A stretch of DNA of 64,000 nt from Actinocrinis puniceicyclus. Lineage in GTDB: Bacteria > Actinomycetota > Actinomycetes > Streptomycetales > Catenulisporaceae. Each line of letters begins with the position of its first letter. Within the stretch, counting starts at the first letter, position 1. The position numbers and the translations under genes are program-made. Shown in pieces: positions 37,203 to 45,739 of the stretch. The notes beneath the pieces were generated by a model. It had not been told where the DNA came from and ran no database searches. It was given only the letters and a program-made list of their open reading frames with translations. The stretch lies in the NCBI RefSeq assembly GCF_018283645.1, contig NZ_JAGSXH010000003.1, forward strand, positions 1 to 64,000. Reading direction: 5' to 3'.

Positions 37203-38240
37203 TCAGACCCGGGCGTAACCGGTGACGGACATGTAGCCGTAGTACGGGGAGCTGGGGTCCAGCGAGCCGTACTGCACGACGGTGCCCGTGTGCGGTGCGT
37301 GGATGTACATGCCGTTGCCGACGTATATGGCGACGTGTCCGGGCGGGTTTCCCTCGAAGAAGATCAGGTCACCGGGCTGGAGCTGCGAAGCGCTGTAGAA
37401 CTGGGACAGGCCCGCGAACTGCTCCTCGGACGTACGGGGTATGGACACCCCGGCGTACGCCCAGGCCGCCATGGTGAGCCCGGAGCAGTCGAAGTAGCTC
37501 GGGCCGGTCGCGCCGTAGACGTAGGAGTCGCCGAGCTTTGACTTCGCGTACTCCACGGCCATGGCGGCCCGGCCGGAGGTCGCGGGCAGCGCACCGGTGT
37601 AGGTGGTGGTGCCGCCCGCGCTGTTGACCTGCTGTTGCTGCTGGGCGGTCAGCGTGCTCATCAGAGCCTTGCGCTCGGCGAGCTTCGCGTCCACGGCGGT
37701 CTTGGCGGCCTTGGCCTGGTCGAGCACCGCCTGCTGCTGCTGGAGGGCGTTCGCCTCGTTCTTCTTGTCCTGGAGCAGCTGGGCTTTCTCCTGGGTGATC
37801 GACCGCATCAACACGGCCTCCTGGTCGGCCTGCTGGCTCGCGATGCCGGCCTGGCTCAGGTACTTCTCGGGGCTGGCGTTGAGCGCCAGCTGCAGTGTCG
37901 GGGAGATGCCCCCGTTGCGGTACTGCGCCGCGGCCTGGAGGCCCATCGTGCTTTCGAGCGTGTCGAGCGCCGACTGCTCCTGGGTGATCTGGGCCTGGAG
38001 GCCGTCGATCTTCTTCTGGAGCTGCGCGTACTGTTCCTGGGCGGCGTCGTACGCGTTGGTCTTCTGCTCGGCCTGGTTGTTGAGCTGCTGAACCTCGGCC
38101 TTGACCTGGCTCAGGCTCGGCGTGGGCGACGCCTGGCTGGTGCCCGGAAGCAACGCGACCGTTCCGGCGGTGACACCGACCACTGTCGCGGCGGCTGCGG
38201 TTGCCCTACCGGTTACCTTCGGGGCGCGATGGGACGCCAT
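37203..38240 (-). CDS. Secreted NlpC/P60 peptidoglycan endopeptidase (RipA-like)
   Basis: Cleaves stem peptides of peptidoglycan. A signal peptide (about 1-38, ending SQASP) is followed by a long coiled coil (about 40-200; KAEVQQLNNQAEQK and onward) and a Gln-rich hinge. The NlpC/P60 domain (about 225-345) has Cys252 in FDCSG, His302 in GHVAIYVG and His314 in YIHAP. 345 aa is typical. AAGGAG lies 2 nt upstream of the start codon. Expression is under a c-di-AMP riboswitch in the leader, linking wall hydrolysis to osmotic/c-di-AMP state. Confidence 0.95.
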   Translation of the reverse strand: MASHRAPKVTGRATAAAATVVGVTAGTVALLPGTSQASPTPSLSQVKAEVQQLNNQAEQKTNAYDAAQEQYAQLQKKIDGLQAQITQEQSALDTLESTMGLQAAAQYRNGGISPTLQLALNASPEKYLSQAGIASQQADQEAVLMRSITQEKAQLLQDKKNEANALQQQQAVLDQAKAAKTAVDAKLAERKALMSTLTAQQQQQVNSAGGTTTYTGALPATSGRAAMAVEYAKSKLGDSYVYGATGPSYFDCSGLTMAAWAYAGVSIPRTSEEQFAGLSQFYSASQLQPGDLIFFEGNPPGHVAIYVGNGMYIHAPHTGTVVQYGSLDPSSPYYGYMSVTGYARV

Positions 38241-38251
38241 AGCTCCTTCTT

Positions 38252-38400
38252 CCGACGGCGCCTACCGGGTTAGCTGACGGGTTCGGGCTGGAAGAAGTCG
38301 CCCTACACCCCGCCCGACGCGGCCGGCGTCTGCCGGTGCGACTGGCGCGGCGATTCACCCCGGGGGACTGATGGGTCCCCGGCTCCTTCGACGCCGTCGG
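38252..38400 (-). promoter_or_regulatory. c-di-AMP riboswitch (ydaO/yuaA class)
   Basis: Read on the minus strand, the leader carries the class hallmarks in order: GGGGACCCA, GGGGTGAATCG, GTAGGGCGACTTC, then CCCGAACCCGTCAGCTAAC and GGTAGGCG. The closing P1 stem is perfect: CCGACGGCG (38400-38392) with CGCCGTCGG (38260-38252). P1 ends 3 nt before AAGGAG of the NlpC/P60 gene. In actinobacteria this RNA commonly sits before wall-lytic and Rpf genes and turns expression off when c-di-AMP binds; whether termination or translation is controlled here cannot be told. Confidence 0.92.
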
Positions 38401-39060
38401 TTGAAGTGCGGCCCACTGGGGAGAGGGCGCGTACCGCGATACTGACGAACGCTCGGGACTCGGCGCGGAAGCCGGCGGCCGGTGCGGGGGACCGGCAGGC
38501 TCGCTGACTTCTGGGCCGTAACCTTAGCGAGATGCGGCCCGGATGGTGGCTTCGGGGCTGCGGATTTTGTTTCGTCTTTGCCCTGCGGACCCTTGCGCGA
38601 CGCCGGCGCGACGACGTCCCCCGGGCGGTCGCGGCCTCCTGCTGTGCACCCGAAAGTCCCTTTTGCCCGCTGGGTTTCGGCGTCAAACCCCCTGCACGCC
38701 GACGCCGCGGCGAACGGCTCGTCAACCGGTTATTTTCCCGACGATCCGTCGATAAAAACGGGGCTGCCCCCGGGCGTGCCGCGCGCCTTCGGCGGATGCT
38801 GACCCGCCTCGTGGTCCGGCTGTGTTACCGCTCTGCTTCAGACCGTGTTGTTAGTGCATTGCCTTCGATGGCCGCGTCCGTCGCCGATACGGCACCGCAG
38901 TGTCACGGCCCGTCGATCGCAACGTGTTGCCGGCTGCTTTCATTCCCGCACCTGACGGTCCGCGAGGTGGATACCGCGGCCCGCCGACACCGCCGTGTGC
39001 CGCGCGGCCCCGCCGGGACCGTCCGCGCTGTCCTCCCCGCGTTCTAGACTCGATCCCACG
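38401..39060. other. 660-bp non-coding region between riboswitch leader and pcrA
   Basis: The region holds the promoter side of the minus-strand NlpC/P60 leader and the plus-strand pcrA promoter. Codon use and content of the open frames across it look non-coding (Arg/Cys-rich shadow products), and base composition dips in GC around 38720-38780. TAAGGT on the minus strand near 38526 could be the -10 of the riboswitch transcript. No gene or RNA fold was recognised. Confidence 0.5.
39045..39050 (+). promoter_or_regulatory. Candidate -10 (TAGACT) for pcrA
   Basis: TAGACT lies 10 nt before ATG 39061 with no SD, identical in sequence and spacing to the guaA element. It suggests a leaderless or near-leaderless mRNA. 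Confidence 0.45.
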
Positions 39061-41640
39061 ATGAGCAGTTCCTCGGCTTCCTACGAAGCGCCCCTTTTCG
39101 ACCTGCCCAAGCCGCCGCCGGTGCGCACCCGGGCCGAGGCCGCGCTGCCCGCGCTTCCCTCCGCCGGCTTCCCCGACCGCGAGCCCTGGCTGAGCGAGCC
39201 GCCGCCGGACGAGGACTGGCACGCCCCGCCGCCCGAGGACGAGGAGCACGAGCGCGCCGAGTCCGCGCGCACCTTCGCGCCCGCGCCGCGCCGCGCCGGT
39301 CTCGACCCGGAGGCCCTGCTCGCCGGGCTCAACCCGGCTCAGCGCGCCGCGGTCGTGCACCGCGGCAGCCCCCTGCTCATCGTCGCCGGCGCCGGTTCCG
39401 GTAAGACCAGGGTGCTGACCCACCGGATCGCCTACCTGCTGGCCGAGCGCGGCGTGCACCCCGGCGAGATCCTGGCGATCACGTTCACCAACAAGGCCGC
39501 CGCCGAGATGAAGGAACGCGTGGCGGCCCTGGTCGGCCCCCGAGCCAAGATCATGTGGGTGTCCACGTTCCACTCCGCCTGCGTGCGCATCCTGCGCCGC
39601 GAGCACACCCACCTCGGCCTGCCCTCGTCCTTCACCATCTACGACGCGGACGACTCGCGCCGGCTGATGACCGCGGTGGCCAGGGACCTGGAGCTGGACG
39701 TCAAACGGCACCCGCCGCGGGGCCTGCTGGCGCAGGTCTCCGCGCTCAAGAACGAGTTGGTCGACCACGAGTCCGCGCGGGACCGGGCGCGCACCGAGCA
39801 GGAGCGGTTGATCGCCGGGGTGTACGCGAACTATCAGCAGCGGCTGATCGCGGCCAAGGCGCTGGACTTCGACGACCTGATCATGACCACGGTGAACCTG
39901 TTCCAGGCTTTCCCCGCGGTCGCCGAGTCCTACCGGCGCCGGTTCCGGCACGTTCTTGTCGACGAGTACCAGGACACCAACCACGCGCAGTACGTGCTGG
40001 TGCGCGAGTTGGTCGGCGGGGCGGTGTCCCAGCTGCCCAAGTACACCGTGGACGGGGACCTGGTCGGCGCCGGGCCCGACGAACACCGCTCCGGCGCGCG
40101 AGGCGGCGAGAACGGCGAGGACGGCGAGGACGGTGCGGTACCGCCGGCCGAGCTGTGCGTCGTCGGCGACGCGGACCAGGCCATCTACGCGTTCCGCGGC
40201 GCGACGATCCGCAACATCCTGGAGTTCGAGGCCGACTATCCGAGCGCCACGACGATCCTGCTGGAGCAGAACTACCGCTCCACCCAGACGATCCTGGCCG
40301 CGGCCAACGCGGTGATCGACCGCAACAAGAGCCGGCGCGCCAAGAGTCTGTGGACCGACGCCGGCGGCGGCGCGCTGATCACCGGCTACGTCGGCGACAA
40401 CGAGCACGACGAGGCGGCCTTCGTCGCCAACGAAGTGGACCGGCTTACCGACGAGGGGCTTGCGAAACCGGGCGATGTGGCGGTTTTCTATCGGACCAAC
40501 GCCCAGTCCCGGGTCTTCGAGGAACTGTTCATCCGGGTCGGTCTGCCGTACCGGGTGGTCGGTGGCGTCCGCTTCTACGAGCGCAAGGAGGTCAAGGATG
40601 CGCTGGCGTACCTGCGCGCTTTGGCGAACCCGGACGACTCGGTATCGCTGCGCCGCGTCGTCAACGTACCCAAGCGCGGAATCGGCGAGCGCGCGGAGGC
40701 GATGCTCGACGCGCTGGCTCAGCGCGAGCGGATCTCCTTCGGTGCGGCGATCGACCGCGCAGACGAGGCGTACGGTCTGGCGGCGCGATCGCTGAACGCG
40801 GTCAAGGGCTTCGCGGCGCTGATGGCGGCGCTGCGCGAGCGGCTGGCCGAGGGCGCGGGCCCGGCGGCGCTGCTGGAGGCGATCCTCGACCGCACCGGCT
40901 ACGTGGCCGACTTGCAGCAGTCCACCGACCCGCAGGACGAGAGCCGGGCGGAGAACCTCCAGGAACTGGTCGCGGTCGCGCACGAGTACGAGCAGAGCGA
41001 CCCGGAGGGCGGCGTCGACGGCTTCCTGGAGCGGGTCGCGCTGGTCGCGGACGCCGATCAGATCCCGGACCGCGGCGACGGCGGCATGGTCACCCTGATG
41101 ACCCTGCACACGGCCAAGGGCCTGGAGTTCCCGGTGGTCTTCCTCACCGGGCTCGAGGAGGGCGTCTTCCCGCACACCCGATCGCTCGGCAACGCAAAGG
41201 AACTGGAGGAGGAGCGCCGGCTGGCCTACGTGGGGATCACCCGCGCCCGGCAGCGGCTGTACTTCACCCTCGCGGCCATGCGCTCGGCTTGGGGTTCGCC
41301 CTCGTACAACCCGCAGTCGCGTTTCCTTTCCGAGGTCCCCGACAAGCTGATCGACTGGCAGCGCGCCGCCCCCGAGCCGCAGTCCACCTCGTTCGGCACG
41401 CTCGCCCCGTCGCTGTCCGCGGCGGCGCAGCGGTCGCGGGACCGGGGCTTCAAGTCGGCCGGCCCCGGCAACCGCGAACCGATCTCGGTCGCGCCGGGCG
41501 ACCGTGTCGTACACGACACGTACGGCCTCGGTACGGTCGTCGCGGTCGAGGGTCGTTCCGGCGAGCACGCGACCGTGGATTTCGGCTCCTCAGGCGTGCG
41601 CAAGCTCGTCCTCGCGTTCGCGCCGCTGCAGAAGCTGTAG
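39061..41640 (+). CDS. pcrA: ATP-dependent DNA helicase PcrA/UvrD1
   Basis: SF1A 3'-5' helicase of repair and replication restart. After a Pro/Glu-rich leader of about 85 residues come the Q motif (LNPAQRAAVV), Walker A AGAGSGKT (109-116), TFTNKAAAEMKERV, DEYQDTN, GDADQAIYAFRGA, QNYRSTQ, TLHTAKGLEFPVVF and VGITRARQRL. A 35-residue Gly/Glu/Asp-rich insert sits just before the GDADQ motif. The C-terminal DRVVHDTYGLGTVVAVEG is the Tudor-like RNA-polymerase-contacting domain. 859 aa. ATG 39061 is used; upstream frame lacks family features. Confidence 0.95.
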   Translation: MSSSSASYEAPLFDLPKPPPVRTRAEAALPALPSAGFPDREPWLSEPPPDEDWHAPPPEDEEHERAESARTFAPAPRRAGLDPEALLAGLNPAQRAAVVHRGSPLLIVAGAGSGKTRVLTHRIAYLLAERGVHPGEILAITFTNKAAAEMKERVAALVGPRAKIMWVSTFHSACVRILRREHTHLGLPSSFTIYDADDSRRLMTAVARDLELDVKRHPPRGLLAQVSALKNELVDHESARDRARTEQERLIAGVYANYQQRLIAAKALDFDDLIMTTVNLFQAFPAVAESYRRRFRHVLVDEYQDTNHAQYVLVRELVGGAVSQLPKYTVDGDLVGAGPDEHRSGARGGENGEDGEDGAVPPAELCVVGDADQAIYAFRGATIRNILEFEADYPSATTILLEQNYRSTQTILAAANAVIDRNKSRRAKSLWTDAGGGALITGYVGDNEHDEAAFVANEVDRLTDEGLAKPGDVAVFYRTNAQSRVFEELFIRVGLPYRVVGGVRFYERKEVKDALAYLRALANPDDSVSLRRVVNVPKRGIGERAEAMLDALAQRERISFGAAIDRADEAYGLAARSLNAVKGFAALMAALRERLAEGAGPAALLEAILDRTGYVADLQQSTDPQDESRAENLQELVAVAHEYEQSDPEGGVDGFLERVALVADADQIPDRGDGGMVTLMTLHTAKGLEFPVVFLTGLEEGVFPHTRSLGNAKELEEERRLAYVGITRARQRLYFTLAAMRSAWGSPSYNPQSRFLSEVPDKLIDWQRAAPEPQSTSFGTLAPSLSAAAQRSRDRGFKSAGPGNREPISVAPGDRVVHDTYGLGTVVAVEGRSGEHATVDFGSSGVRKLVLAFAPLQKL

Positions 41641-41902
41641 GCCTCCCGCCGCTCGCCGATCCGGTTCATCGACTGCGCCGTGGCGGCACCCAGGAGGCAC
41701 GGCGAACCGGGGAAGGGGCGAACTTGATCGACAGCCCGGTCTCGTCACCCGCGACCCAGAACGTTGATGGTCACGTGCCCTCTTCGACACGTCGCGGGCG
41801 CGGACGCGGTCGGGTGGCGTGCGTCACAACGCGGCTGACGGCCGCCTCCGTTACCCTTCGAGGAAGACAATCCTCACGGCGATGACGCAGCAGGGAGTGC
41901 CC

Positions 41903-42322
41903 ATGACCGAGTCCGGACCGATCCGCGTGGTCATCGCGAAGCCGGGGCTCGACGGCCACGACCGCGGTGCGAAGGTAGTCGCGCGGGCGTTGCGCGACGC
42001 GGGCATCGAGGTCGTCTACACCGGACTGCACCAGATGCCCGAGCAGATCGTGGCGACCGCGATCCAGGAAGACGCGGACGGCGTCGGGCTCTCGATCCTC
42101 TCCGGCGCGCACATGACGCTGTGCCCGAAGGTCGTCGAGCTGCTGCGCGAGCGCGACGCCGCGGACATCAAGGTCTTCGTCGGCGGGATCATCCCCGAGG
42201 CCGACATCCGGTCGCTGCTGGAAGCCGGGGTGTCCGCGGTCTTCACCCCGGGCACGCCGACCCAGTCGATCGTGGACTGGGTGCGGGCGCAACTCGGCCC
42301 GGCGGTCGCCACCGCGTCCTGA
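41903..42322 (+). CDS. Standalone cobalamin-binding protein, IcmB-like mutase small subunit
   Basis: A 139-aa B12 domain with the base-off ligand motif DGHDRG (Asp17-xHis19-xxGly22), then [11 protein letters not shown] and [10 protein letters not shown]. This matches the small subunit of isobutyryl-CoA mutase or related acyl-CoA mutases, which pairs with a separate large subunit to rearrange CoA thioesters. No large subunit or MeaB-type chaperone gene is in the window. ATG 41903 has GGGAG 5 nt upstream; earlier in-frame starts (41882, 41819) lack one. Confidence 0.8.
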   Translation: MTESGPIRVVIAKPGLDGHDRGAKVVARALRDAGIEVVYTGLHQMPEQIVATAIQEDADGVGLSILSGAHMTLCPKVVELLRERDAADIKVFVGGIIPEADIRSLLEAGVSAVFTPGTPTQSIVDWVRAQLGPAVATAS

Positions 42323-42361
42323 GCGCCCTCGCCGATCCTGCATCGGCCAGCCACGCCCGCG

Positions 42362-42907
42362 TCAGCCGCCGTGACCGGTGGGACCGCAACCCGCCATGAT
42401 CTGCGCCAGTTCGCTGGTGACCTCGACCGGCACGAACTGCACCGATCCGTCGCCGCGCTGCACGCCGACCGTGATCCGGACCGGTGGCGCGTTCGCAGAC
42501 GAGTTGAAGGTGCCGGACGAGAAGCACCTGCCGGGCACCGGCACGTACACGTTGACCTCGCCGCCCGGCGGCACCGACTGCGGCGCGATGTACAACGGAG
42601 GCGCGGCCGACGTACGCGAGAAAGCCGCGTCGATGACTTTGACCGGCGAAGTGCCGTCGTTGCGCAACAGCACCAGCACGCCGCCGGTTACGGGCACGCC
42701 GTTGTACGTCGTGGCGCGGTCGGGTTCGGTCGCCTGGCGAAGCAGGATCGGCGGCGCGGCAGGCTTGTCCATGACGCGATAAGCGGCGTACGAGCCGACG
42801 GCGAAGCCGAAGACGGCTACCATCGCCGCGATCATGCCGGTGTGCTGCATGGCGCGGCCGGACAGCGTGTCAATGCCGGGTCCATCGGTACCAGTACTAG
42901 CCTGCAC
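42362..42907 (-). CDS. Membrane-anchored extracytoplasmic protein, unknown function (second of pair)
   Basis: About 181 aa. An N-terminal hydrophobic helix (MIAAMVAVFGFAVGSYAAYRV) precedes an extracytoplasmic beta-type domain with RNDGTSPVKVIDAAF, VPPGGEVNVYVPV and two Cys (CFSSG, AGCGP). GTG 42907 overlaps the upstream stop by 11 nt and suggests coupling; ATG 42850 is a plausible alternative start (162 aa). The ND-G-PV-V pattern recurs in the upstream gene, so the two are probably paralogous domains. Family not recognised. Confidence 0.7.
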   Translation of the reverse strand: MQASTGTDGPGIDTLSGRAMQHTGMIAAMVAVFGFAVGSYAAYRVMDKPAAPPILLRQATEPDRATTYNGVPVTGGVLVLLRNDGTSPVKVIDAAFSRTSAAPPLYIAPQSVPPGGEVNVYVPVPGRCFSSGTFNSSANAPPVRITVGVQRGDGSVQFVPVEVTSELAQIMAGCGPTGHGG

Positions 42908-44000
42908 TGCCGCCACCGCCGATCCCCGGCAGTTCGGGCAGGCCGCAGTACTTCGCGATCTCGTCCGGAGCGGCCAGCGCGAGCCCCTGTTCGGTCTGGT
43001 GGACCCTCGCGTTGTGAGGACCGTCTCGGAAGTCGGCGAACGCCAGCGAGTCGTATCCGTAACCCCCCTGAGCGGACTCCAGCGCGAGAGCGCACGAGAC
43101 CACGCTGACAGGGATCGCGATGTTCGCCGAGCCACGGGGCGGGATCGACACAGGCGCAGGGGCGCGCACGTCCAGACCGGAATCGGAGCGCCAGCTCGTG
43201 ACGGCGTCCGCCGGTACCCAAACCAGCAGCGGGAACGGCGCGCGATTGGTGACGCCGACGAGCACCGTGTACGTGCCGCGTGTCTTGGAGTGCAGCAGAC
43301 CGAACGAGGTGATGACCCCCGGCTCGGGCATCCGCTGGCACACTCTCTGTTCCTCGATGTCGCTGAACCGGTCGATCATCAGGGTCTGCGAACGGGTTCC
43401 GCCGTCCGCGGTGCGCACCGTGAGCCTGGCCACCGTGGCGACCGGGTCGACCGACGGAAAGTCCCCGCACACGAAGTGCGCCACTCCTCCCAGCGCGCTG
43501 ACGCCCCCGGGCGCGGTCGTCGTGGTCGTCGTGGCCGCCGTGGCGCCGCCGGGCGCGGCCGGCAGCAGTGTCGCGGGGGCGAACTGCGACGCGGTCACCT
43601 GCGCGCCCAGCACCGTGACCGGGTCGGGGCCGTCGTTGACCACACGCAACGTCACGTGCTCGTCGACCGCGTCCGTCCACGGCGTGGCGAGCAGTTGCCG
43701 CACGTCGGTCGGCGGGCTGGGCGGCGAGTCGATGACGAACGGACCGACCGGCGCCAGGTGCAGGACGGTGGCCGCGCGGTCGCGGGCCGCCTGCCGGCCC
43801 TGGGTGAAACCCGCCGTGGAAGCCGCGCCCAGAACCAGCGCCGCGAGCGCGATGCCGAGGTGCACGAACAGCGGATTGCCGGCCGCGAGCCCCGCGTTCC
43901 AGCGCCGGCCGACCCGCGCGCGCAGCGGCTGCGTCTCGCTCGGCGCAGACCACCGCCCGCCCTCGGTGTCGTCGTAGTCGAATTCGATCTCGAGTCCCAA
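42897..44000 (-). CDS. Membrane-anchored extracytoplasmic protein, unknown function (first of pair)
   Basis: A 367-aa protein from TTG 44000 with GGGAGG just upstream. Residues 1-45 are cytoplasmic and acidic/basic mixed, then one helix (HLGIALAALVLGAASTAGF). The extracytoplasmic part has two repeats of a similar beta pattern (VNDGPDPVTVLGAQV in the first; PRGSANIAIPVSVVSCA in the second), separated by a polythreonine stretch (six Thr). No enzyme motif is seen. Likely expressed from the 236-bp divergent region shared with the SWIM operon. Confidence 0.75.
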   Translation of the reverse strand: MGLEIEFDYDDTEGGRWSAPSETQPLRARVGRRWNAGLAAGNPLFVHLGIALAALVLGAASTAGFTQGRQAARDRAATVLHLAPVGPFVIDSPPSPPTDVRQLLATPWTDAVDEHVTLRVVNDGPDPVTVLGAQVTASQFAPATLLPAAPGGATAATTTTTTAPGGVSALGGVAHFVCGDFPSVDPVATVARLTVRTADGGTRSQTLMIDRFSDIEEQRVCQRMPEPGVITSFGLLHSKTRGTYTVLVGVTNRAPFPLLVWVPADAVTSWRSDSGLDVRAPAPVSIPPRGSANIAIPVSVVSCALALESAQGGYGYDSLAFADFRDGPHNARVHQTEQGLALAAPDEIAKYCGLPELPGIGGGGSAG

Positions 44001-44086
44001 GCCGCCCTCCCGGCAGGTCGCACTTCGAGTCTAAGACGCGCCGGCAGGCCTAATCTGTCCGCAGCCGGCCGAACGTGTCCTGGCCG

Positions 44087-44177
44087 CGGGCAACGGGCAA
44101 CGGGCAACGGGCGACGGGCAACGGGCGACGGGCGACGGGCGACGGGCGTGAGGCGACGGGTGACGGGTGACGGGTCA
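44087..44177. repeat. Heptanucleotide tandem array, 13 units
   Basis: CGGGCAA / CGGGCGA / CGGGTGA heptamers run without gaps from 44087 to 44177 with only a few substitutions (one unit GAGGCGA). The array lies in the divergent gap between the anchored-protein gene and the SWIM operon. A 7-bp unit is out of step with codons, supporting a non-coding region prone to copy-number change. Confidence 0.93.
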
Positions 44178-44223
44178 GCGAAGGGGCGAGAGGCGACCGG
44201 CGCCCTCTGTCGGCGCGATCGAA

Positions 44224-44229
44224 TAATGT
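44224..44229 (+). promoter_or_regulatory. Candidate -10 (TAATGT) for leaderless SWIM operon
   Basis: TAATGT lies 7 nt before ATG 44237 and there is no SD. The heptamer array ends 46 bp upstream of this hexamer. Confidence 0.45.
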
Positions 44230-44236
44230 CTCGGCC

Positions 44237-45739
44237 ATGGCAGGAACGACCAACCCCGCCGCGGCGCAGCGCTGGCCGGCGCAGCGGGTGCACGCCCTCG
44301 CGCCAGACGCGTCGTCGCAGCGTGCGGGCGCGAAGCTCGCCGTGCCCACGCCGTGGAGCGGCTGGGGAGCGCGCGCCGAGTCAGGGCTGGTGTGGGGGGA
44401 CTGTAAGGGCAGCGACAACCAGCCGTATCAGGTCACTGTGGAGCTACCGGGCGGCCAGTCACCGCCCTCGTACTCGTGCTCGTGCCCCTCGCGCAAGCTC
44501 CCCTGCAAGCATGCGCTCGGCCTGCTGCTGCTGTGGTCCGGCGGCGCGGTCCCGGAGACCGACGAACCGCCGCGGCGCGTACTGGACTGGCTGGCCGCGC
44601 GCCGCGAGCGGGCGGAACGCGGGGAGGCCCGCAAGGCCGCGGCCGCGCAGAAGGCACAGGCGGCCGAGCTGGAGGACCCCGCCGCCGCGCGCAAGGCGGC
44701 CCAGGCCGCCGAGCGCCGCGCCGAGCAGCGGATACGGCGGATCGACGCCGGAGTCGACGAGCTCGAGTTATGGCTGTGCGACCAGGTCCGCTCCGGGTTG
44801 ACCGGGTTGCGCGCGGCGGGGTACCGGCCGATCGACGAGCTCGCCCGGCGGCTGGTCGACGCGCAGGCACCGGGGCTGGCAGCCCGGGTGCGCGACCTGA
44901 CGTCCTGTCTCAACGCGCCACAGGACTGGCCCGAACGCACCCTCGCCGAGTTCTCGCTGCTCTACCTGCTGGTACAGGGTTGGCGTAACCGCGACGCGCT
45001 GCCTGATGCGCTCGCCGCGACCGTGCGCCGCCGGATCGGACTCAATCCGAGCAGCGCGCAGATCGCACAGTCGGGAGAGCGCGCCGCGGGGCGTTGGCTC
45101 GTGCTCGGATGCCGGGACACGACCGCGGACAAGCTGGTGGAACGGCGGGTCTGGCTGCAACGGGAGGCGGACGGGCGCGTCGCGATGCTGCTCGCCTTCG
45201 CCCCGCCCGGGCAGGCGCTGAACCTGGCGCTGTCCGCTGGAGAGGTCCTGGACGCGGAACTGGCCTTCGCCCCGGAGGCGGCGCCGCTGCGCGCGGTCGT
45301 CATCGAGCAGGGAGCGCAGCTGCCCGATCAGGACGGATCCGCCGAGCAGCAGGGCGCGCCGGACTGCCCGCCGCGGGACGCGTCGACCCGGCTCGCCTGG
45401 ACTCCGCAGGGCGGAACGCTCGACGAGGCCGCGGCGGCTTTCGCGGCGGCGCTCGCGGCCGATCCGTGGACGCGCTTCATACCCTTCGTGCTCGGCAGTG
45501 CGCTACCGCTTCCCGCCGACGCGACGGGGGCGTGGCGGATCGCCGACGCGAAGGGCGGCGGCCACGTCTCGCTGCTGCCGGAGACCGGCGACGGGACCGA
45601 CCCCAACCGCGCCGAGCAGATCGGTCTCGCGCTGCTGGCCTGCGGCGGCGGCCACCCCTCGCCGCTGTTCGGCCTCTACCGGCCCGCAGGACTGACGCCG
45701 GTTTCCGTGTGGCGTGACGGCGAGGCGACGAACCTGTGA
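44237..45739 (+). CDS. SWIM zinc finger protein
   Basis: A 500-aa protein whose N-terminal region holds a SWIM finger, CSCPSRKLPCKH (Cys81, Cys83, Cys90, His92), which in the family binds DNA or protein partners. A charged Ala/Glu/Lys/Arg-rich helical stretch follows (about 115-160), then a helical domain (WLCDQVRSGLTGLRAAGY) and a beta-rich C-terminal half. No nuclease or ATPase motif is seen. GTGA overlap with the next gene makes it the first member of a five-gene operon. Function unknown; it may be the recognition or adaptor component. Confidence 0.85.
   Translation: MAGTTNPAAAQRWPAQRVHALAPDASSQRAGAKLAVPTPWSGWGARAESGLVWGDCKGSDNQPYQVTVELPGGQSPPSYSCSCPSRKLPCKHALGLLLLWSGGAVPETDEPPRRVLDWLAARRERAERGEARKAAAAQKAQAAELEDPAAARKAAQAAERRAEQRIRRIDAGVDELELWLCDQVRSGLTGLRAAGYRPIDELARRLVDAQAPGLAARVRDLTSCLNAPQDWPERTLAEFSLLYLLVQGWRNRDALPDALAATVRRRIGLNPSSAQIAQSGERAAGRWLVLGCRDTTADKLVERRVWLQREADGRVAMLLAFAPPGQALNLALSAGEVLDAELAFAPEAAPLRAVVIEQGAQLPDQDGSAEQQGAPDCPPRDASTRLAWTPQGGTLDEAAAAFAAALAADPWTRFIPFVLGSALPLPADATGAWRIADAKGGGHVSLLPETGDGTDPNRAEQIGLALLACGGGHPSPLFGLYRPAGLTPVSVWRDGEATNL

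Noticed and set aside
38532-39047. Open frame in the 660-bp gap before pcrA
   Set aside because: The product is Arg/Cys/Ser-rich with no motif, no SD and no family likeness, and it ends at the pcrA promoter.
38851-41568. 905-codon antisense frame opposite pcrA
   Set aside because: PcrA motifs on the plus strand are complete; the antisense translation is low-information.
44087-44177. Heptamer array considered as a CRISPR-like array
   Set aside because: There are no spacers; units are 7 bp and contiguous, and no cas gene is nearby.
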